A stretch of 25,146 bases of DNA, from contig CAIOKW010000162.1 of the NCBI GenBank assembly GCA_903858975.1, positions 1 through 25,146 on the forward strand, written 5' to 3'. Numbering within the stretch: the first letter of the stretch is position 1; each line of letters starts with the position of its first letter. The stretch is from Oligoflexia bacterium (GTDB lineage Bacteria > Bdellovibrionota > UBA1018 > CAIMNF01). Below the pieces are notes generated by a model that searched no databases, was not told the DNA's origin, and saw only the letters and a program-made list of their open reading frames with translations. A program made the translations under genes and the position numbers. Shown piece after piece: positions 7,891 through 16,566 of this stretch.

Positions 7891-7926
7891 CGAAAAAAGT
7901 TGCAAGCTAATGAATTTATTTAACAT

Positions 7927-7955
7927 TTGTTTAATCTCAAGAATTCAGCTATACT
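7927..7955 (+). promoter_or_regulatory. Predicted promoter of the YgiQ-family gene, short-leader type
   Basis: TTGTTT (7927-7932), a 17-nt spacer and TATACT (7950-7955; five of six match TATAAT). The ATG at 7966 comes 10 nt after the box, giving a leader of at most a few bases and no Shine-Dalgarno sequence. The promoter covers the more upstream in-frame ATG at 7927, which argues against that start. Confidence 0.55.
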
Positions 7956-7965
7956 CCGTGCCACT

Positions 7966-9921
7966 ATGAGCGTCCAAATTGAATCCATTACAAATGAACG
8001 AGTAAGAAAAGAAGCGATCATGAAATTCCTCCCCACCAATCGCGAAGAGATGGCGTGGCGAGGTTGGGATGAACTCGATGTGCTTCTCGTCTCCGGAGAT
8101 GCTTATGTGGATCACCCTACTTTTGGGATTCCCTGCTTAGGACGTTGGCTCGAAAAACTCGGGCTTCGAGTGGGAATTGTTTCTCAACCGAAATGGAAAG
8201 ATGAAACGGATTTCCTCGTCATGGGCCGCCCTCGCCTCTTTATCGGTGTATCGAGCGGAACTGTCGATTCCATGATCAACAATTATACCGCGAACAAAAA
8301 GAAGCGTACTGATGACATGTACTCTCAAGGCGGGGTGGGCGGAAAACGTCCCGATTACGCGTCCATTGTTTATTCAGAACTCGCAAGAAAAGCATTTCCA
8401 AATACTCCGGTTGTCGTTGGAGGCGTTGAAGCCTCTCTTCGTCGACTTGCTCATTATGATTATTGGCAGAACCGTGTGCGCCCATCCATCTTGACTGAAC
8501 TGAAAGCAGACTTCCTCGTTTTCGGAATGGGTGAACGCACCACAGAAATGATGGTCGAGGCCTTCAAAGCGGCCGAAGCCGAAGTAAAGGGACCTCTCTC
8601 GATTGACCAAGACGCTACGAAGCGCGCTCTTGATTATATCCGTACCCAAAGAGGAATCGCATTCGTATCTAGTAAAGATCATGCACGAGGCCTCGAAGGA
8701 CGTCTCACGATCCCCAGTTACGAAGAAGTGCGCGATGACAAACGCAAGTTTGCAAAAGCTGCCTATTTTATTGAGTACGAAGCTTCTCCCTATAACGGCA
8801 AACGTTTGATTCAGTATCATGGCGGTAAAGCGGTAGTGATTAATCCACCTGCACTTCCCCTTTCTACAGAACAAATGGATGCGGTTTATGAAATGCCGTT
8901 CACGAAGGAACAGCATCCGATGTACAAACACCGCATTCCTGCGGCCGACATGATCCGTTTTTCAGTGAACTCAGTACGGGGCTGTTACGGTGGATGTTCT
9001 TTTTGCGCAATCACACTCCATCAAGGCCGAATTGTTCAATCACGATCCACTGAGAGCGTATTGAAAGAAGTGGAAGACCTAAACAAGGTTCCTGGCTTTA
9101 AGGGTATTGTTTCAGATATCGGTGGACCGACTGCAAACATGTTCCAAACCAGTTGCAAGAGCCCAGAGATTCAAAGCAAATGCCGTAAGCTTTCTTGCGT
9201 ACACCCTAAAGTGTGTCCACAACTTCAACATGACCACACGGTGCAAGTGGACATGCTGAAGAAGGCCAAGAAAATTCCTGGAATTCGTAAGATCCACATT
9301 GCGTCTGGTCTTCGATACGATCTTGCTCTTTCAGATAAAAAAGCAGGACAAGAGTATCTCCGAGAATTAATCACCCATCACGTGGGCGGGCACTTGAAAG
9401 TGGCTCCAGAACATCTGGATGATGAGGTTCTTCACCTCATGAAGAAGCCGGGTCTCAAAAACTTCGACGAATTCGTAAGCTACTTTAAGGAAGTTTCAGA
9501 AGAAGCAGGGAAAGAACAGTATGTGGTTCCATACTTTATTTCGGGCTTTCCTGGTACCACTCACGAAAAGATGGAGTCGGTTTACGACTACTTGAAAGAA
9601 AAGGGCTGGAATCTCCAGCAAGTTCAAGCCTTCATTCCCACTCCCATGACCCTCGCCACTGCGATGTATTGGACGGGTTTAAACCCAATGAGCATGAAGC
9701 CTCTTTTCGTTGCAAAAGAATGGAAGGATCGCAAGATCCAGCAAGCTCTTCTTCAGCCACATAAGCCTCAGCATAAAGAGGTCCTCAGAGAGTATGAACG
9801 CGAGAAGAGAAAGAATCTCTCTCAAGGACGTCGGGCGGATGGATCAGAGAAACGCGGCAGAAGTGTCGTTGATGTACCGAAGAAAAAGCTCGGGCCTAAA
9901 CTCTTACTCGATCAAAGATAA
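7966..9921 (+). CDS. YgiQ-family radical SAM protein
   Basis: 651 residues from the ATG at 7966; the in-frame ATG at 7927 lies in the predicted -35 box, and a third candidate at 8020 (MKFLPTN) would give a more family-like short N-terminus. The N-terminal domain shows WDELDVLLVSGDAYVDHP, typical of YgiQ (UPF0313), which resembles a cobalamin-type Rossmann region. The radical SAM cluster cysteines are 340, 344 and 347 in RGCYGGCSFCAI (CxxxCxxC), expected to hold a 4Fe-4S cluster that cleaves S-adenosylmethionine. A second Cys-rich stretch (about 405-425) could hold another metal site. The C-terminal part is basic and lysine-rich. The reaction catalysed by YgiQ proteins is not established as far as I know. 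It is transcribed alone, divergent from the Nif3 gene. Confidence 0.93.
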   Translation: MSVQIESITNERVRKEAIMKFLPTNREEMAWRGWDELDVLLVSGDAYVDHPTFGIPCLGRWLEKLGLRVGIVSQPKWKDETDFLVMGRPRLFIGVSSGTVDSMINNYTANKKKRTDDMYSQGGVGGKRPDYASIVYSELARKAFPNTPVVVGGVEASLRRLAHYDYWQNRVRPSILTELKADFLVFGMGERTTEMMVEAFKAAEAEVKGPLSIDQDATKRALDYIRTQRGIAFVSSKDHARGLEGRLTIPSYEEVRDDKRKFAKAAYFIEYEASPYNGKRLIQYHGGKAVVINPPALPLSTEQMDAVYEMPFTKEQHPMYKHRIPAADMIRFSVNSVRGCYGGCSFCAITLHQGRIVQSRSTESVLKEVEDLNKVPGFKGIVSDIGGPTANMFQTSCKSPEIQSKCRKLSCVHPKVCPQLQHDHTVQVDMLKKAKKIPGIRKIHIASGLRYDLALSDKKAGQEYLRELITHHVGGHLKVAPEHLDDEVLHLMKKPGLKNFDEFVSYFKEVSEEAGKEQYVVPYFISGFPGTTHEKMESVYDYLKEKGWNLQQVQAFIPTPMTLATAMYWTGLNPMSMKPLFVAKEWKDRKIQQALLQPHKPQHKEVLREYEREKRKNLSQGRRADGSEKRGRSVVDVPKKKLGPKLLLDQR

Positions 9922-9928
9922 TGTGCTG

Positions 9929-9953
9929 GGGGCCGCCCTATGGGGTGAGCCCC
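9929..9953. terminator. GC-rich nested hairpin between convergent genes (possible bidirectional terminator)
   Basis: GGGGC (9929-9933) pairs with GCCCC (9949-9953), and inside it CCC-tat-GGG (9936-9944) forms a second small stem. It fills the 31-nt gap between the ygiQ-family stop and the end of the convergent secreted-protein gene. No U-tract follows in either direction, so it would be an atypical terminator or simply a roadblock structure. Confidence 0.35.
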
Positions 9954-10843
9954 TATTCACATACGTGAAATTCGATCTCACTCACCGCAGTCTTGCCACC
10001 CAAAGCAAGATCAAGATCCCAGACCCTCGGCTCTGCCCAGTCTGAATCGAGCATCAGAAGCCGGTTTTTGCCTTTTGCCTGAAAGGCTGCGACCGCTAAT
10101 ACAGAATGCCCTCCACTATTGCGTTCGCCCACTTTTCGAGGAAGCCAAAGTCTGCGATCCATCACGGTCCTAGGCTTTGCGTAGTCGGCAATCGTGAGAT
10201 CGGAATCGTACATATTCGGACCAACATTAAATGCGATCAAAACCGGAGTTCCTGCGAGCACCTTTCGTCCAACATAACTCTCTGCGGATTCGGTATCTGT
10301 AAATGTTTTCATTCCACACTTTAAACCGAACTCTTTCCCGTAAGCACTTAAAATGCCACGAATAGAGGTGCGGTGTTGGGTTGCGATGTAGTAATCATTG
10401 ATGGCTCGCACGAGAAACTGCGTTCTCCCTTTTTCAGTGGAGAAGGTTTGCTTCAGTTGAGTATTCCCCACCATTCCATTCAGACTGATCTGCTGAAAAA
10501 GATCGTTCATGGCGTAGCCCGTACAGGTCCCATCGACTTGATTGTAGAGCTTCACAATCTTTTGAAAGTCACCCCTCGGAATCTCAAGGTCACTTCGATT
10601 GACGAGGAAGATTCTGGATCGATCTAAATCCAGAAGCATGAGCTGATCCAACTTGGTCCCGTTTTGAACCAATTGACCCAAGAACTCACCGGTATGCGCC
10701 TTGCTGTCGCCTGGAAACTTCAGAGTAATCGGTGAACCGACCCCAATTCGTGAAGGTCCTTGAGGAATGGATTGATCCACCTGTACCGAAACCGGTTCAG
10801 CCAAAGCCAAATTAGAAAAAACCAACCAGATCAAAGAAATCAT
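9953..10843 (-). CDS. Secreted papain-like cysteine-protease-fold protein (putative)
   Basis: 296 residues with a short signal peptide (MISLIWLVFSNLALA, probable cut after Ala15), so it is exported. No family is recognised outright, but three spots line up in papain order: Cys107 in DGTCTGYAMNDLF (compare GxCWAFA in C1 peptidases), His246 in NSGGHSVLAVAAF (compare GGHAVLIVGY), and Asp266/Asp268 in MLDSDWAEP just after a hydrophobic strand, where papains have the Asn and DSWG. The spacing of about 139 residues from Cys to His suits a papain core. Only three cysteines occur in the precursor (107, 176, 295). A promoter-like pair sits upstream and the importer genes behind it run the same way. 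A murein- or peptide-directed hydrolase is possible. The fold assignment is inference from these motifs. Confidence 0.6.
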   Translation of the reverse strand: MISLIWLVFSNLALAEPVSVQVDQSIPQGPSRIGVGSPITLKFPGDSKAHTGEFLGQLVQNGTKLDQLMLLDLDRSRIFLVNRSDLEIPRGDFQKIVKLYNQVDGTCTGYAMNDLFQQISLNGMVGNTQLKQTFSTEKGRTQFLVRAINDYYIATQHRTSIRGILSAYGKEFGLKCGMKTFTDTESAESYVGRKVLAGTPVLIAFNVGPNMYDSDLTIADYAKPRTVMDRRLWLPRKVGERNSGGHSVLAVAAFQAKGKNRLLMLDSDWAEPRVWDLDLALGGKTAVSEIEFHVCE

Positions 10844-10863
10844 AGAGACCCCACTCGCACTGA

Positions 10864-10892
10864 GTCATACCCGAGAGGCTCAGATTTAGCAA
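10864..10892 (-). promoter_or_regulatory. Predicted promoter of the papain-like gene
   Basis: On the minus strand TTGCTA (revcomp of 10887-10892) is followed after 17 nt by TATGAC (revcomp of 10864-10869), leaving 20 nt to the ATG at 10843. It lies in the 65-nt gap after the permease stop, so the secreted protein may be transcribed separately from the importer or read through as well. Confidence 0.4.
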
Positions 10893-10908
10893 ATGGGTAA
10901 AGAGTGGC

Positions 10909-11937
10909 CTATTTACGGGGATCGAAGGCTTCTCGAAGGGATTCCCCGATCAAATTGATCGAGATCAGCATCCACGAAAGCGCCACTGTGGGAGCGAGAA
11001 GCAACCACGCTGCATTTTGAATATAGGTCCGGCCCTGAGAGAGCAACTCCCCTAATGAGGGCGTCGGAGGCGACAAACCAAATCCCAGGTAATCGAGGAC
11101 CGCCAAGGTTGCAATCCCGCCTGATACCGTAAACGGAGTTAAGGTCAGAATGGGCGTAATGGCATTCGGAAGAATATGGGTAAAGATAATTCGCCCATCC
11201 TTTGCTCCGGCTGCGCGGGCCGCCTCACAGAATTCACGATTCCTAAGAGAGAGCACTTGAGCACGAAGCTGAGATGCAATCCCGGCCCACGAAAAAAGCA
11301 CGACGACCATGAGGGTGATCCAAAAAGAATCAGACTTCATGAGACCATTCACTAAGATCACCACTGACAAAAATGGAAGGATTTCAATCAACTCTTTGAG
11401 GCGTTCCGTATAGAAATCCGTGTTCCCCGCAAAATAGCCCTGCACACAGCCGACTGTCACACCGATCATGAAGCAGAAAATCCAAAACATGAGCCCGTAA
11501 GAAAGGGAAACTCGAAGACCATAAATGAGTCTTGCCGTCACATCACGCCCAAGCGAATCAGTACCGAGCCAATGAGTGCGAGAAGGGGCCACCATGATGT
11601 CGGGAGTTTGCTCAAGCGGATCCCAAGCGTTGAGAGGAAAAAGTACGAAAGTATTCTTCCCCGCTTCTTGATCCTTCTTCACCATATCTCGATAATCCAC
11701 TACGAACGAATCCGTAATTCCAAAGGTCGTCGCAGTATAGTTCACGAGTGCCGGGAAATACCAAGCCCCTTCACGCTTTAAGAGGAGCGGTTTACTGTTT
11801 GACCAAATCTCTGCGGTCATTGAAAACAAAAACACACTCAGAAAGCCAATCAATCCGACCCATGCGCGCTTTTGTCTAAAAAAAGAATTCCATCGGCGAA
11901 GCGTGAGTGGTGAGAAATATTGAGATAACTTTTTCAT
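10909..11937 (-). CDS. yejE: Peptide ABC importer permease, YejE type
   Basis: A 342-residue inner-membrane permease of the DppC/OppC class. The N-terminal half is characteristic of YejE: NSKPLLLKREGAWYFP (48-63) closely follows the E. coli YejE segment that I recall as NDKPLLVRYDGSWYFP, in the long periplasmic loop after the first membrane segment (about 27-46). HWLGTDSLGRDV (about 122-133) and the EAA loop EAARAAGAKDGRIIFTHILP, which contacts the ATPase, are present, as is LDYLGFGLSPPTPSLGELL. It ends in EAFDPRK as YejE does. In E. coli Yej imports microcin C and peptides. A Shine-Dalgarno AGGGTAGGG lies over the stop of the permease gene ahead of it, 8 nt away, so the two are one operon. 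Confidence 0.9.
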   Translation of the reverse strand: MKKLSQYFSPLTLRRWNSFFRQKRAWVGLIGFLSVFLFSMTAEIWSNSKPLLLKREGAWYFPALVNYTATTFGITDSFVVDYRDMVKKDQEAGKNTFVLFPLNAWDPLEQTPDIMVAPSRTHWLGTDSLGRDVTARLIYGLRVSLSYGLMFWIFCFMIGVTVGCVQGYFAGNTDFYTERLKELIEILPFLSVVILVNGLMKSDSFWITLMVVVLFSWAGIASQLRAQVLSLRNREFCEAARAAGAKDGRIIFTHILPNAITPILTLTPFTVSGGIATLAVLDYLGFGLSPPTPSLGELLSQGRTYIQNAAWLLLAPTVALSWMLISINLIGESLREAFDPRK

Positions 11938-11945
11938 ATTTAACC

Positions 11946-12980
11946 CTACCCTCTCCCACTAAAATCAATACGAGGATCCACCATCACATAAGCGATATCG
12001 CTTAAAAGCTGGCCAAACATCACGACACCCGACTGAATCACGGCAACCCCCATGAGGACGTTATAATCCCGAGAATTCAGAGCCTCGATCATGAGTCGTC
12101 CCATACCAGGCAAACCGAACACGGATTCAATGACAATTGAACCCGCAACGAAAGCAGACAAAAATCCACCAATCCCAACCATCAAGGGAAGAATCGCATT
12201 TCGAAGTGCATGCTTCATGATCACTGACTTTTCAGAAAGTCCTTTTGCTCGAGCCGTACGAATAAAGTCGCTACTGAGAACATCCAGAAGTGAGTTCTTC
12301 ATCAGCATCGTCAGAAAAGTAAATCCGCCCAGCAAAGATGAGGCGACCGGCAGAAACATATGCTTTGAGTAATCGACTACTTTTTGGGCGAAACTCAAGG
12401 TATCCCAATCATCGGAGCGTGCTCCACCGAGCGGGAACCATGCGCCCCCCGGAAGGATTCGATCAGTACAGAACACCAGCAGGAGAACCACCGATACCAC
12501 TAAGGCTGGAATACTGTAGGCGATAAAAAGCACCACCGAGCTACTGACATCGAGCTTCGAGCCATCCTTGAGCGCCTTGATCATTCCTAAAAAGATACAA
12601 ACGATGTAAGTCAGGAAGAATCCGGGCACACCAAATCCAATCGAGATCGGGACTCGCTCGGCAATGGTTTTAATCGCTGGCTCACGGGTTGCGGTCGAAT
12701 CACCAAAGTCTAAAACCGTGATCTTCTTTAACCAGTTCCAATATCGAACAGGGACTGGCTTATCGAGACCATATTGATGCTCAAGCTCGGCCTTCAGCTT
12801 GGAGATGTCATCGACTGACATTGTTTTTCCACCCCCCTCGCCACCTCCGAATTGGATACGTGCGAGGACCTCTTGTACCGGCCCACCCGGCAGATAGTTT
12901 TGAACCGCAAAATAAACTGCAGTCATCAAGAAGAACATCGGGATCATCGTGAGCAATCGTCGTGTCAGATAAGCAAACAT
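11946..12980 (-). CDS. yejB: Peptide ABC importer permease, YejB type
   Basis: A 344-residue permease of the DppB/OppB class. The start MFAYLTRRLLTMIP, then LPGGPVQEVLARIQFG with a Gly-rich stretch, the middle block TMLMKNSLLDVL, the EAA loop TARAKGLSEKSVIMKHALRN and the end VDPRIDFSGRG all follow YejB of E. coli. About six membrane segments are visible, with the first at 9-27. It forms the channel together with YejE. GAGG lies a few bases before the ATG, and the solute-binding gene stops 12 nt upstream, so the order binding protein, YejB, YejE is one transcript. The ATPase (YejF) that normally closes this operon in E. coli is not in the window. Confidence 0.92.
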   Translation of the reverse strand: MFAYLTRRLLTMIPMFFLMTAVYFAVQNYLPGGPVQEVLARIQFGGGEGGGKTMSVDDISKLKAELEHQYGLDKPVPVRYWNWLKKITVLDFGDSTATREPAIKTIAERVPISIGFGVPGFFLTYIVCIFLGMIKALKDGSKLDVSSSVVLFIAYSIPALVVSVVLLLVFCTDRILPGGAWFPLGGARSDDWDTLSFAQKVVDYSKHMFLPVASSLLGGFTFLTMLMKNSLLDVLSSDFIRTARAKGLSEKSVIMKHALRNAILPLMVGIGGFLSAFVAGSIVIESVFGLPGMGRLMIEALNSRDYNVLMGVAVIQSGVVMFGQLLSDIAYVMVDPRIDFSGRG

Positions 12981-12992
12981 GAGCGCCTCGAA

Positions 12993-14708
12993 TTACGGTT
13001 GAGCTGAATAAGTGGAGATCGGAGCCGTGTCGTCAAATTTCATGACCCACTTCTTCGCCTTAAGTTTATTGTTTTGAAACCCAGCAATGAACCCTGGAAC
13101 TTCAAGCAAGAATGCATACGGTTGGTCGTCATAAATCAGGGCACCAATCTTCTGGTTCAACTTAAAGTGTTTCTGAACGTCCAACTCTGCTGTCGCTTGC
13201 TCAATGAGCTTGTCTGTATCTGGATTATTGTAACCGACAATATTTGAGCCTTTGTTCTCTGCAGATTTCGAATGCCAAATTTGCTTAGAGTCTGAATTCA
13301 AATTTCCCTTACCCCAACCCATGATCACCGCATCGAAGTCACGATTGTCCATGTAACCAAGAAGAGAATTAAATTCGAGCGCTTGAATATTTGCCGTGAT
13401 CCCAGCTTTCTTGAATTGCTCTTTTACAATTTGGGCAATCTTTGCACGCATTGGATTTTCTGAGTTGTAACGAATCGTGAATTCAAACTTCACTTTTTTC
13501 CCGTCGATCATCTTAGACAGAGTGTTGTTGTGATCCAGGTCACTCCATCCATCCGCCTTCAAAAGCGCTAGACCTTGAGCCGGGTTAAACTTAAAGCCCT
13601 TTGTCGCTTGATCAGGGGCCGTATTTGGAGTTTTTGAACCAAAAGGTGACACGCATGGAATTCCTTCTCCGTGGTAAACCTTTTGAATGATCTCATCGTA
13701 GTTAATGAGTTGAGCAAGTGCTTGACGAGTCTTCTTACTCGCAAACACCGGACGACGAAGGTTCCAGCCAATGTAGGTCCAGGGTGCCGGAGCTTTCGTC
13801 ATGAAATGCTGTGCCCACATTGCTTTTCCAGATTTTTCGTCTGTTCCAAATTTCTCTTTATCTGAGCCTTTAATGCGAGTCCCGTAAGTCTCCGCATTCA
13901 TCTCATAGACATCAATCTCTCCCTTAACGAATTTTTCATAAGAAAGAGCGGAATCAGGAATAATTCTGAAAACGATGTTTTCAAAATTATGTTGGTTCTT
14001 CAGCTCTGGAACTTTAAATCCCCACCAATTTTTCTTCAGCTCAAGCTCAAGCTTTTGATCCCTTGAAAACGATTTCAAGCGGTAAGGACCACTGGTCACA
14101 GGCTCCATGATTCCTTTGGCTTTATTGAAGTCAGAAACCCCTGCGAATTGTTTCTTTTGAACAATGATGAAGTCATCCATGGTTTCATCCACCGTGTTCA
14201 CGTTTGGCTTCTCTACGGTGAACTTAAATGTGAGTGCATCCACTTTTTCAAATTTATAGGCCTCAAAGTAACTGCGCTTGGGTGCTGCATCTACCTTAGG
14301 ATCCATGAGCGTTTTAAATGAGAACTCTACGTCGTCTGTCGTAATGGGAGTTCCATCTTCCCAAGTGGCTTCTTTTCGAAGCGTAAAGGTTAATACCTTA
14401 TGATCTTTTGAAACATCTACTTTTTCCGCAAGCTCAGGATACATTTGACCTGTTTCCTGATCGCGGTGGTAGAGGTGAGAGAACAAGAACTCAAGAACGT
14501 TTGTTGCATCCACATCATCCACGATGATCGGATTCAGAACTTTTGGGTTCCCTGCGAGTCGCAAATAAATGGTTCCGCTTTTTTTCGCATCTGGAAGCGC
14601 TCGGTAAGCTTCTCCCGCGTTTTTTGAATAAGGTGACGCAGCGAATGCGCTCCCTACGATTACAGTTCCACAAACGGCAAATGCTGCGGTGAGTTTTTTA
14701 AAGTTCAC
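12993..14708 (-). CDS. Peptide-type periplasmic solute-binding protein (family 5), YejA role
   Basis: 571 residues with a GTG start (14708-14706) preceded by GAGGGGG at a good distance on the minus strand. The signal peptide (VNFKKLTAAFAVCGTVIVG...) is probably cut after Ala23, giving a soluble periplasmic protein without a lipobox. Family features: LNPIIVDDVDATNVLEFLF (ligand-domain entry), LRKEATWEDGTPITTDDVEF (110-130), and YIGWNLRRPVFASKKTRQAL, the hinge block. It delivers oligopeptides to the permease pair behind it. By position it fills the YejA role, although its sequence is a general OppA/DppA type, so the ligand cannot be told. It is divergent from the ABC export cluster, across a 152-nt gap. 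Confidence 0.92.
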   Translation of the reverse strand: MNFKKLTAAFAVCGTVIVGSAFAASPYSKNAGEAYRALPDAKKSGTIYLRLAGNPKVLNPIIVDDVDATNVLEFLFSHLYHRDQETGQMYPELAEKVDVSKDHKVLTFTLRKEATWEDGTPITTDDVEFSFKTLMDPKVDAAPKRSYFEAYKFEKVDALTFKFTVEKPNVNTVDETMDDFIIVQKKQFAGVSDFNKAKGIMEPVTSGPYRLKSFSRDQKLELELKKNWWGFKVPELKNQHNFENIVFRIIPDSALSYEKFVKGEIDVYEMNAETYGTRIKGSDKEKFGTDEKSGKAMWAQHFMTKAPAPWTYIGWNLRRPVFASKKTRQALAQLINYDEIIQKVYHGEGIPCVSPFGSKTPNTAPDQATKGFKFNPAQGLALLKADGWSDLDHNNTLSKMIDGKKVKFEFTIRYNSENPMRAKIAQIVKEQFKKAGITANIQALEFNSLLGYMDNRDFDAVIMGWGKGNLNSDSKQIWHSKSAENKGSNIVGYNNPDTDKLIEQATAELDVQKHFKLNQKIGALIYDDQPYAFLLEVPGFIAGFQNNKLKAKKWVMKFDDTAPISTYSAQP

Positions 14709-14745
14709 TGATCTATCCCCCTCAAAATTGGTACCTCATAAAGTC

Positions 14746-14766
14746 GCACGAATGAAAGTCTCGTGC
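14746..14766. promoter_or_regulatory. Perfect 6-bp inverted repeat in the divergent gap (possible operator)
   Basis: GCACGA (14746-14751) and TCGTGC (14761-14766) are separated by 9 nt. The repeat lies between the solute-binding gene (minus) and the ABC ATPase gene (plus), just before the TTGACA of the latter, and could bind a regulator of either unit or fold in the leader of the importer mRNA. Confidence 0.3.
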
Positions 14767-14773
14767 AAGGATC

Positions 14774-14803
14774 TTGACATTTTCAGAGGCGCATTCATTC
14801 TAT
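14774..14803 (+). promoter_or_regulatory. Predicted promoter of the ABC export cluster
   Basis: A perfect TTGACA (14774-14779) is followed after 18 nt by TTCTAT (14798-14803), a weak -10 box. The start codon at 14861 is 57 nt downstream and has its own AAGGAG ribosome-binding site, so this unit would have a normal leader. Confidence 0.4.
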
Positions 14804-14860
14804 TAAATTGAAAATCGTTATTACCGGATAAACTCAACCCATTAAAAGGAGAAACCGACC

Positions 14861-15790
14861 ATGATTGAAGTCTCGGGTCTCACCAAACTTTATGGCCCTC
14901 GAGCGGCCATCTCAAATCTTAACTTCACCGTAAATGCGGGTGAAATTGTCGGATTTCTTGGGCCAAACGGCGCAGGTAAATCCACCACCATGAAGATCCT
15001 GACCGGGTTCATGCCTGCGAGCTTTGGATCTGCAAAAATTAATGGCTTCGACGTTTTTGAAAATCCCATCGACGTAAAACGAAACGTCGGCTACCTGCCC
15101 GAAAATCCCCCCGTCTATTTAGAGATGGTGGTGGAGGATTATTTGGACTATGCGGCAAAACTACATGAAGTGCCTAAGTCGAAATTAAAGGCCTCAGTCG
15201 ATAGCTCCATTGAACGCACAGGGTTAGCGCATGTGCGTCGACGCATCATCGGAAACCTTTCAAAAGGCTACCGTCAACGCGTTGGCTTAGCTCAGGCCTT
15301 AGTTCATGATCCCAAGGTTCTCATTCTCGATGAGCCCACGGTCGGACTCGATCCAGTTCAAATCATTGAAATCCGAGAACTCATTAAGGGACTTGCGGGC
15401 CAGCACACGGTCATTCTCAGCTCCCACATTCTTCCGGAAGTCACGGCAACCTGCCAACGCATCATTGTTATTAATAAAGGACAAATCGTTGCCCAGGACT
15501 CCATTGAGCGCCTGACCAATCGCATGCGGCAAGGACTCCTCTATCATCTGAACGTGAAGTCTCCGACTGCGTCAGGGATTCAAGCGCTGAAGAGCGTTTC
15601 TGGCGTGAAGGATGTCACCTTAGAAGGATCAAAAATCCTAGTCGAAGTCCTTCCAGATCAAGCAGAGCTTCGAGATCGCATCGTTGAAATTGCGGTCACT
15701 GAAAAAATGGGCGTATTAGAGTTCGCAGCCGAAAAATTGAGCTTAGAAGAAGTCTTCCTTCAGCTCACCACTCAGGAGAAAACCGTATGA
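14861..15790 (+). CDS. ABC transporter ATPase, GldA-like
   Basis: A 309-residue cytoplasmic ATPase. Walker A is GPNGAGKS at 34-41, the signature LSKGYRQR at 133-140, Walker B LILDEP at 154-159 with catalytic Glu158, and the switch histidine follows in LSSHILPE. The C-terminal 80 residues carry the usual regulatory tail of ABC-2 drug/exporter ATPases. It is closest by context and sequence to GldA (gliding-associated in Bacteroidota), which works with a GldF-type permease and GldG. The ATG follows AAAAGGAG at a good distance. The TGA overlaps the ATG of the permease gene (ATGA), so the two are coupled. Energises export or assembly of an unknown envelope component. Confidence 0.9.
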   Translation: MIEVSGLTKLYGPRAAISNLNFTVNAGEIVGFLGPNGAGKSTTMKILTGFMPASFGSAKINGFDVFENPIDVKRNVGYLPENPPVYLEMVVEDYLDYAAKLHEVPKSKLKASVDSSIERTGLAHVRRRIIGNLSKGYRQRVGLAQALVHDPKVLILDEPTVGLDPVQIIEIRELIKGLAGQHTVILSSHILPEVTATCQRIIVINKGQIVAQDSIERLTNRMRQGLLYHLNVKSPTASGIQALKSVSGVKDVTLEGSKILVEVLPDQAELRDRIVEIAVTEKMGVLEFAAEKLSLEEVFLQLTTQEKTV

Positions 15791-16563
15791 AATTCAGTTT
15801 CAAAAAATCCTGGACGATTGCCGCAAAGGATTTCCGCACCTACTTCACCTCCCCGATCGCATACATTGTGATCGCGGGATTTCTCTTCATCATGGGATGG
15901 ATGTTCTTCTTCAACCTATCCCACTTCAATCTACAAAGCCTTCAATACAAGCAATTTGGGCAAGGTAAGGGCGCAAGCCTTACTGAAGGAATCATTCGTC
16001 CGCTTTACGGCAACATGAATGTGATTCTTCTCTTTCTTGCTCCCTTCATCACCATGAGACTCTTCGCTGAAGAAAAGAAACTTCAGACGATTCAGCTTCT
16101 AATGACCGCACCCTTGTCACTGACTGAAATCATCGTCGGTAAGTTTTTGTCAGCGTTTTTGCTCGTCGCAACGATGATGTCTCTGACCATCGTTTACCCG
16201 ATTGTCTTAGTGATTTTCGGAAACCCAGACATTGGAGCGATTGTCACAAGCTACATCGGCACGCTCCTCCTCTCCAGTTGCTATATCGCAACCGGAGTCT
16301 TGTTTTCTGCAATGACTGAAAACCAAATCGTAGCGGGCGCCCTCACCTTTGCAGCGGGCCTCTTCTTTTGGTTAATCAATTGGGCATCTCAGTCGGCAGG
16401 TCCTGTTTTCAGCGACTTTCTCGACTATTTGTCACTCATTCAACACTACAACAATTTCAGCCAAGGAATCATCGAATCCACTGACGTGATTTTCTATCTT
16501 TCATTCATTGGCCTTGGACTTTTCTTCACTCACCGAGTCTTGGACTCGTATCGCTGGAGGTAA
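15787..16563 (+). CDS. ABC-2 type permease, GldF-like
   Basis: 258 residues with about six membrane segments, the first at 22-46 (TSPIAYIVIAGFLFIMGWMFF). The loop EEKKLQTIQLLMTAPLSLTEIIVGK after the second segment is the typical coupling region of GldF/ABC-2 permeases. It pairs with the ATPase ahead of it, with which it overlaps by 4 bp, and is followed after only 3 nt by the GldG-like gene. The gene ends in a strong ribosome-binding site (GGAGGTAA) for that neighbour. Substrate unknown. Confidence 0.87.
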   Translation: MKFSFKKSWTIAAKDFRTYFTSPIAYIVIAGFLFIMGWMFFFNLSHFNLQSLQYKQFGQGKGASLTEGIIRPLYGNMNVILLFLAPFITMRLFAEEKKLQTIQLLMTAPLSLTEIIVGKFLSAFLLVATMMSLTIVYPIVLVIFGNPDIGAIVTSYIGTLLLSSCYIATGVLFSAMTENQIVAGALTFAAGLFFWLINWASQSAGPVFSDFLDYLSLIQHYNNFSQGIIESTDVIFYLSFIGLGLFFTHRVLDSYRWR

Positions 16564-16566
16564 TCA

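Noticed and set aside
7855..7926. Extension of the Nif3-family frame to the ATG at 7926
   Set aside because: A perfect TATAAT lies within it, and the family normally begins with MKIKDAI-type residues, which fall at 7854.
7927..7965. Earlier start (ATG at 7927) for the YgiQ-family gene
   Set aside because: This ATG lies in the predicted -35 box, and the extra residues do not match the family start.
8374..8931. 185-codon open frame on the minus strand
   Set aside because: It is antisense to the YgiQ-family gene, which shows clear family motifs over the same stretch.
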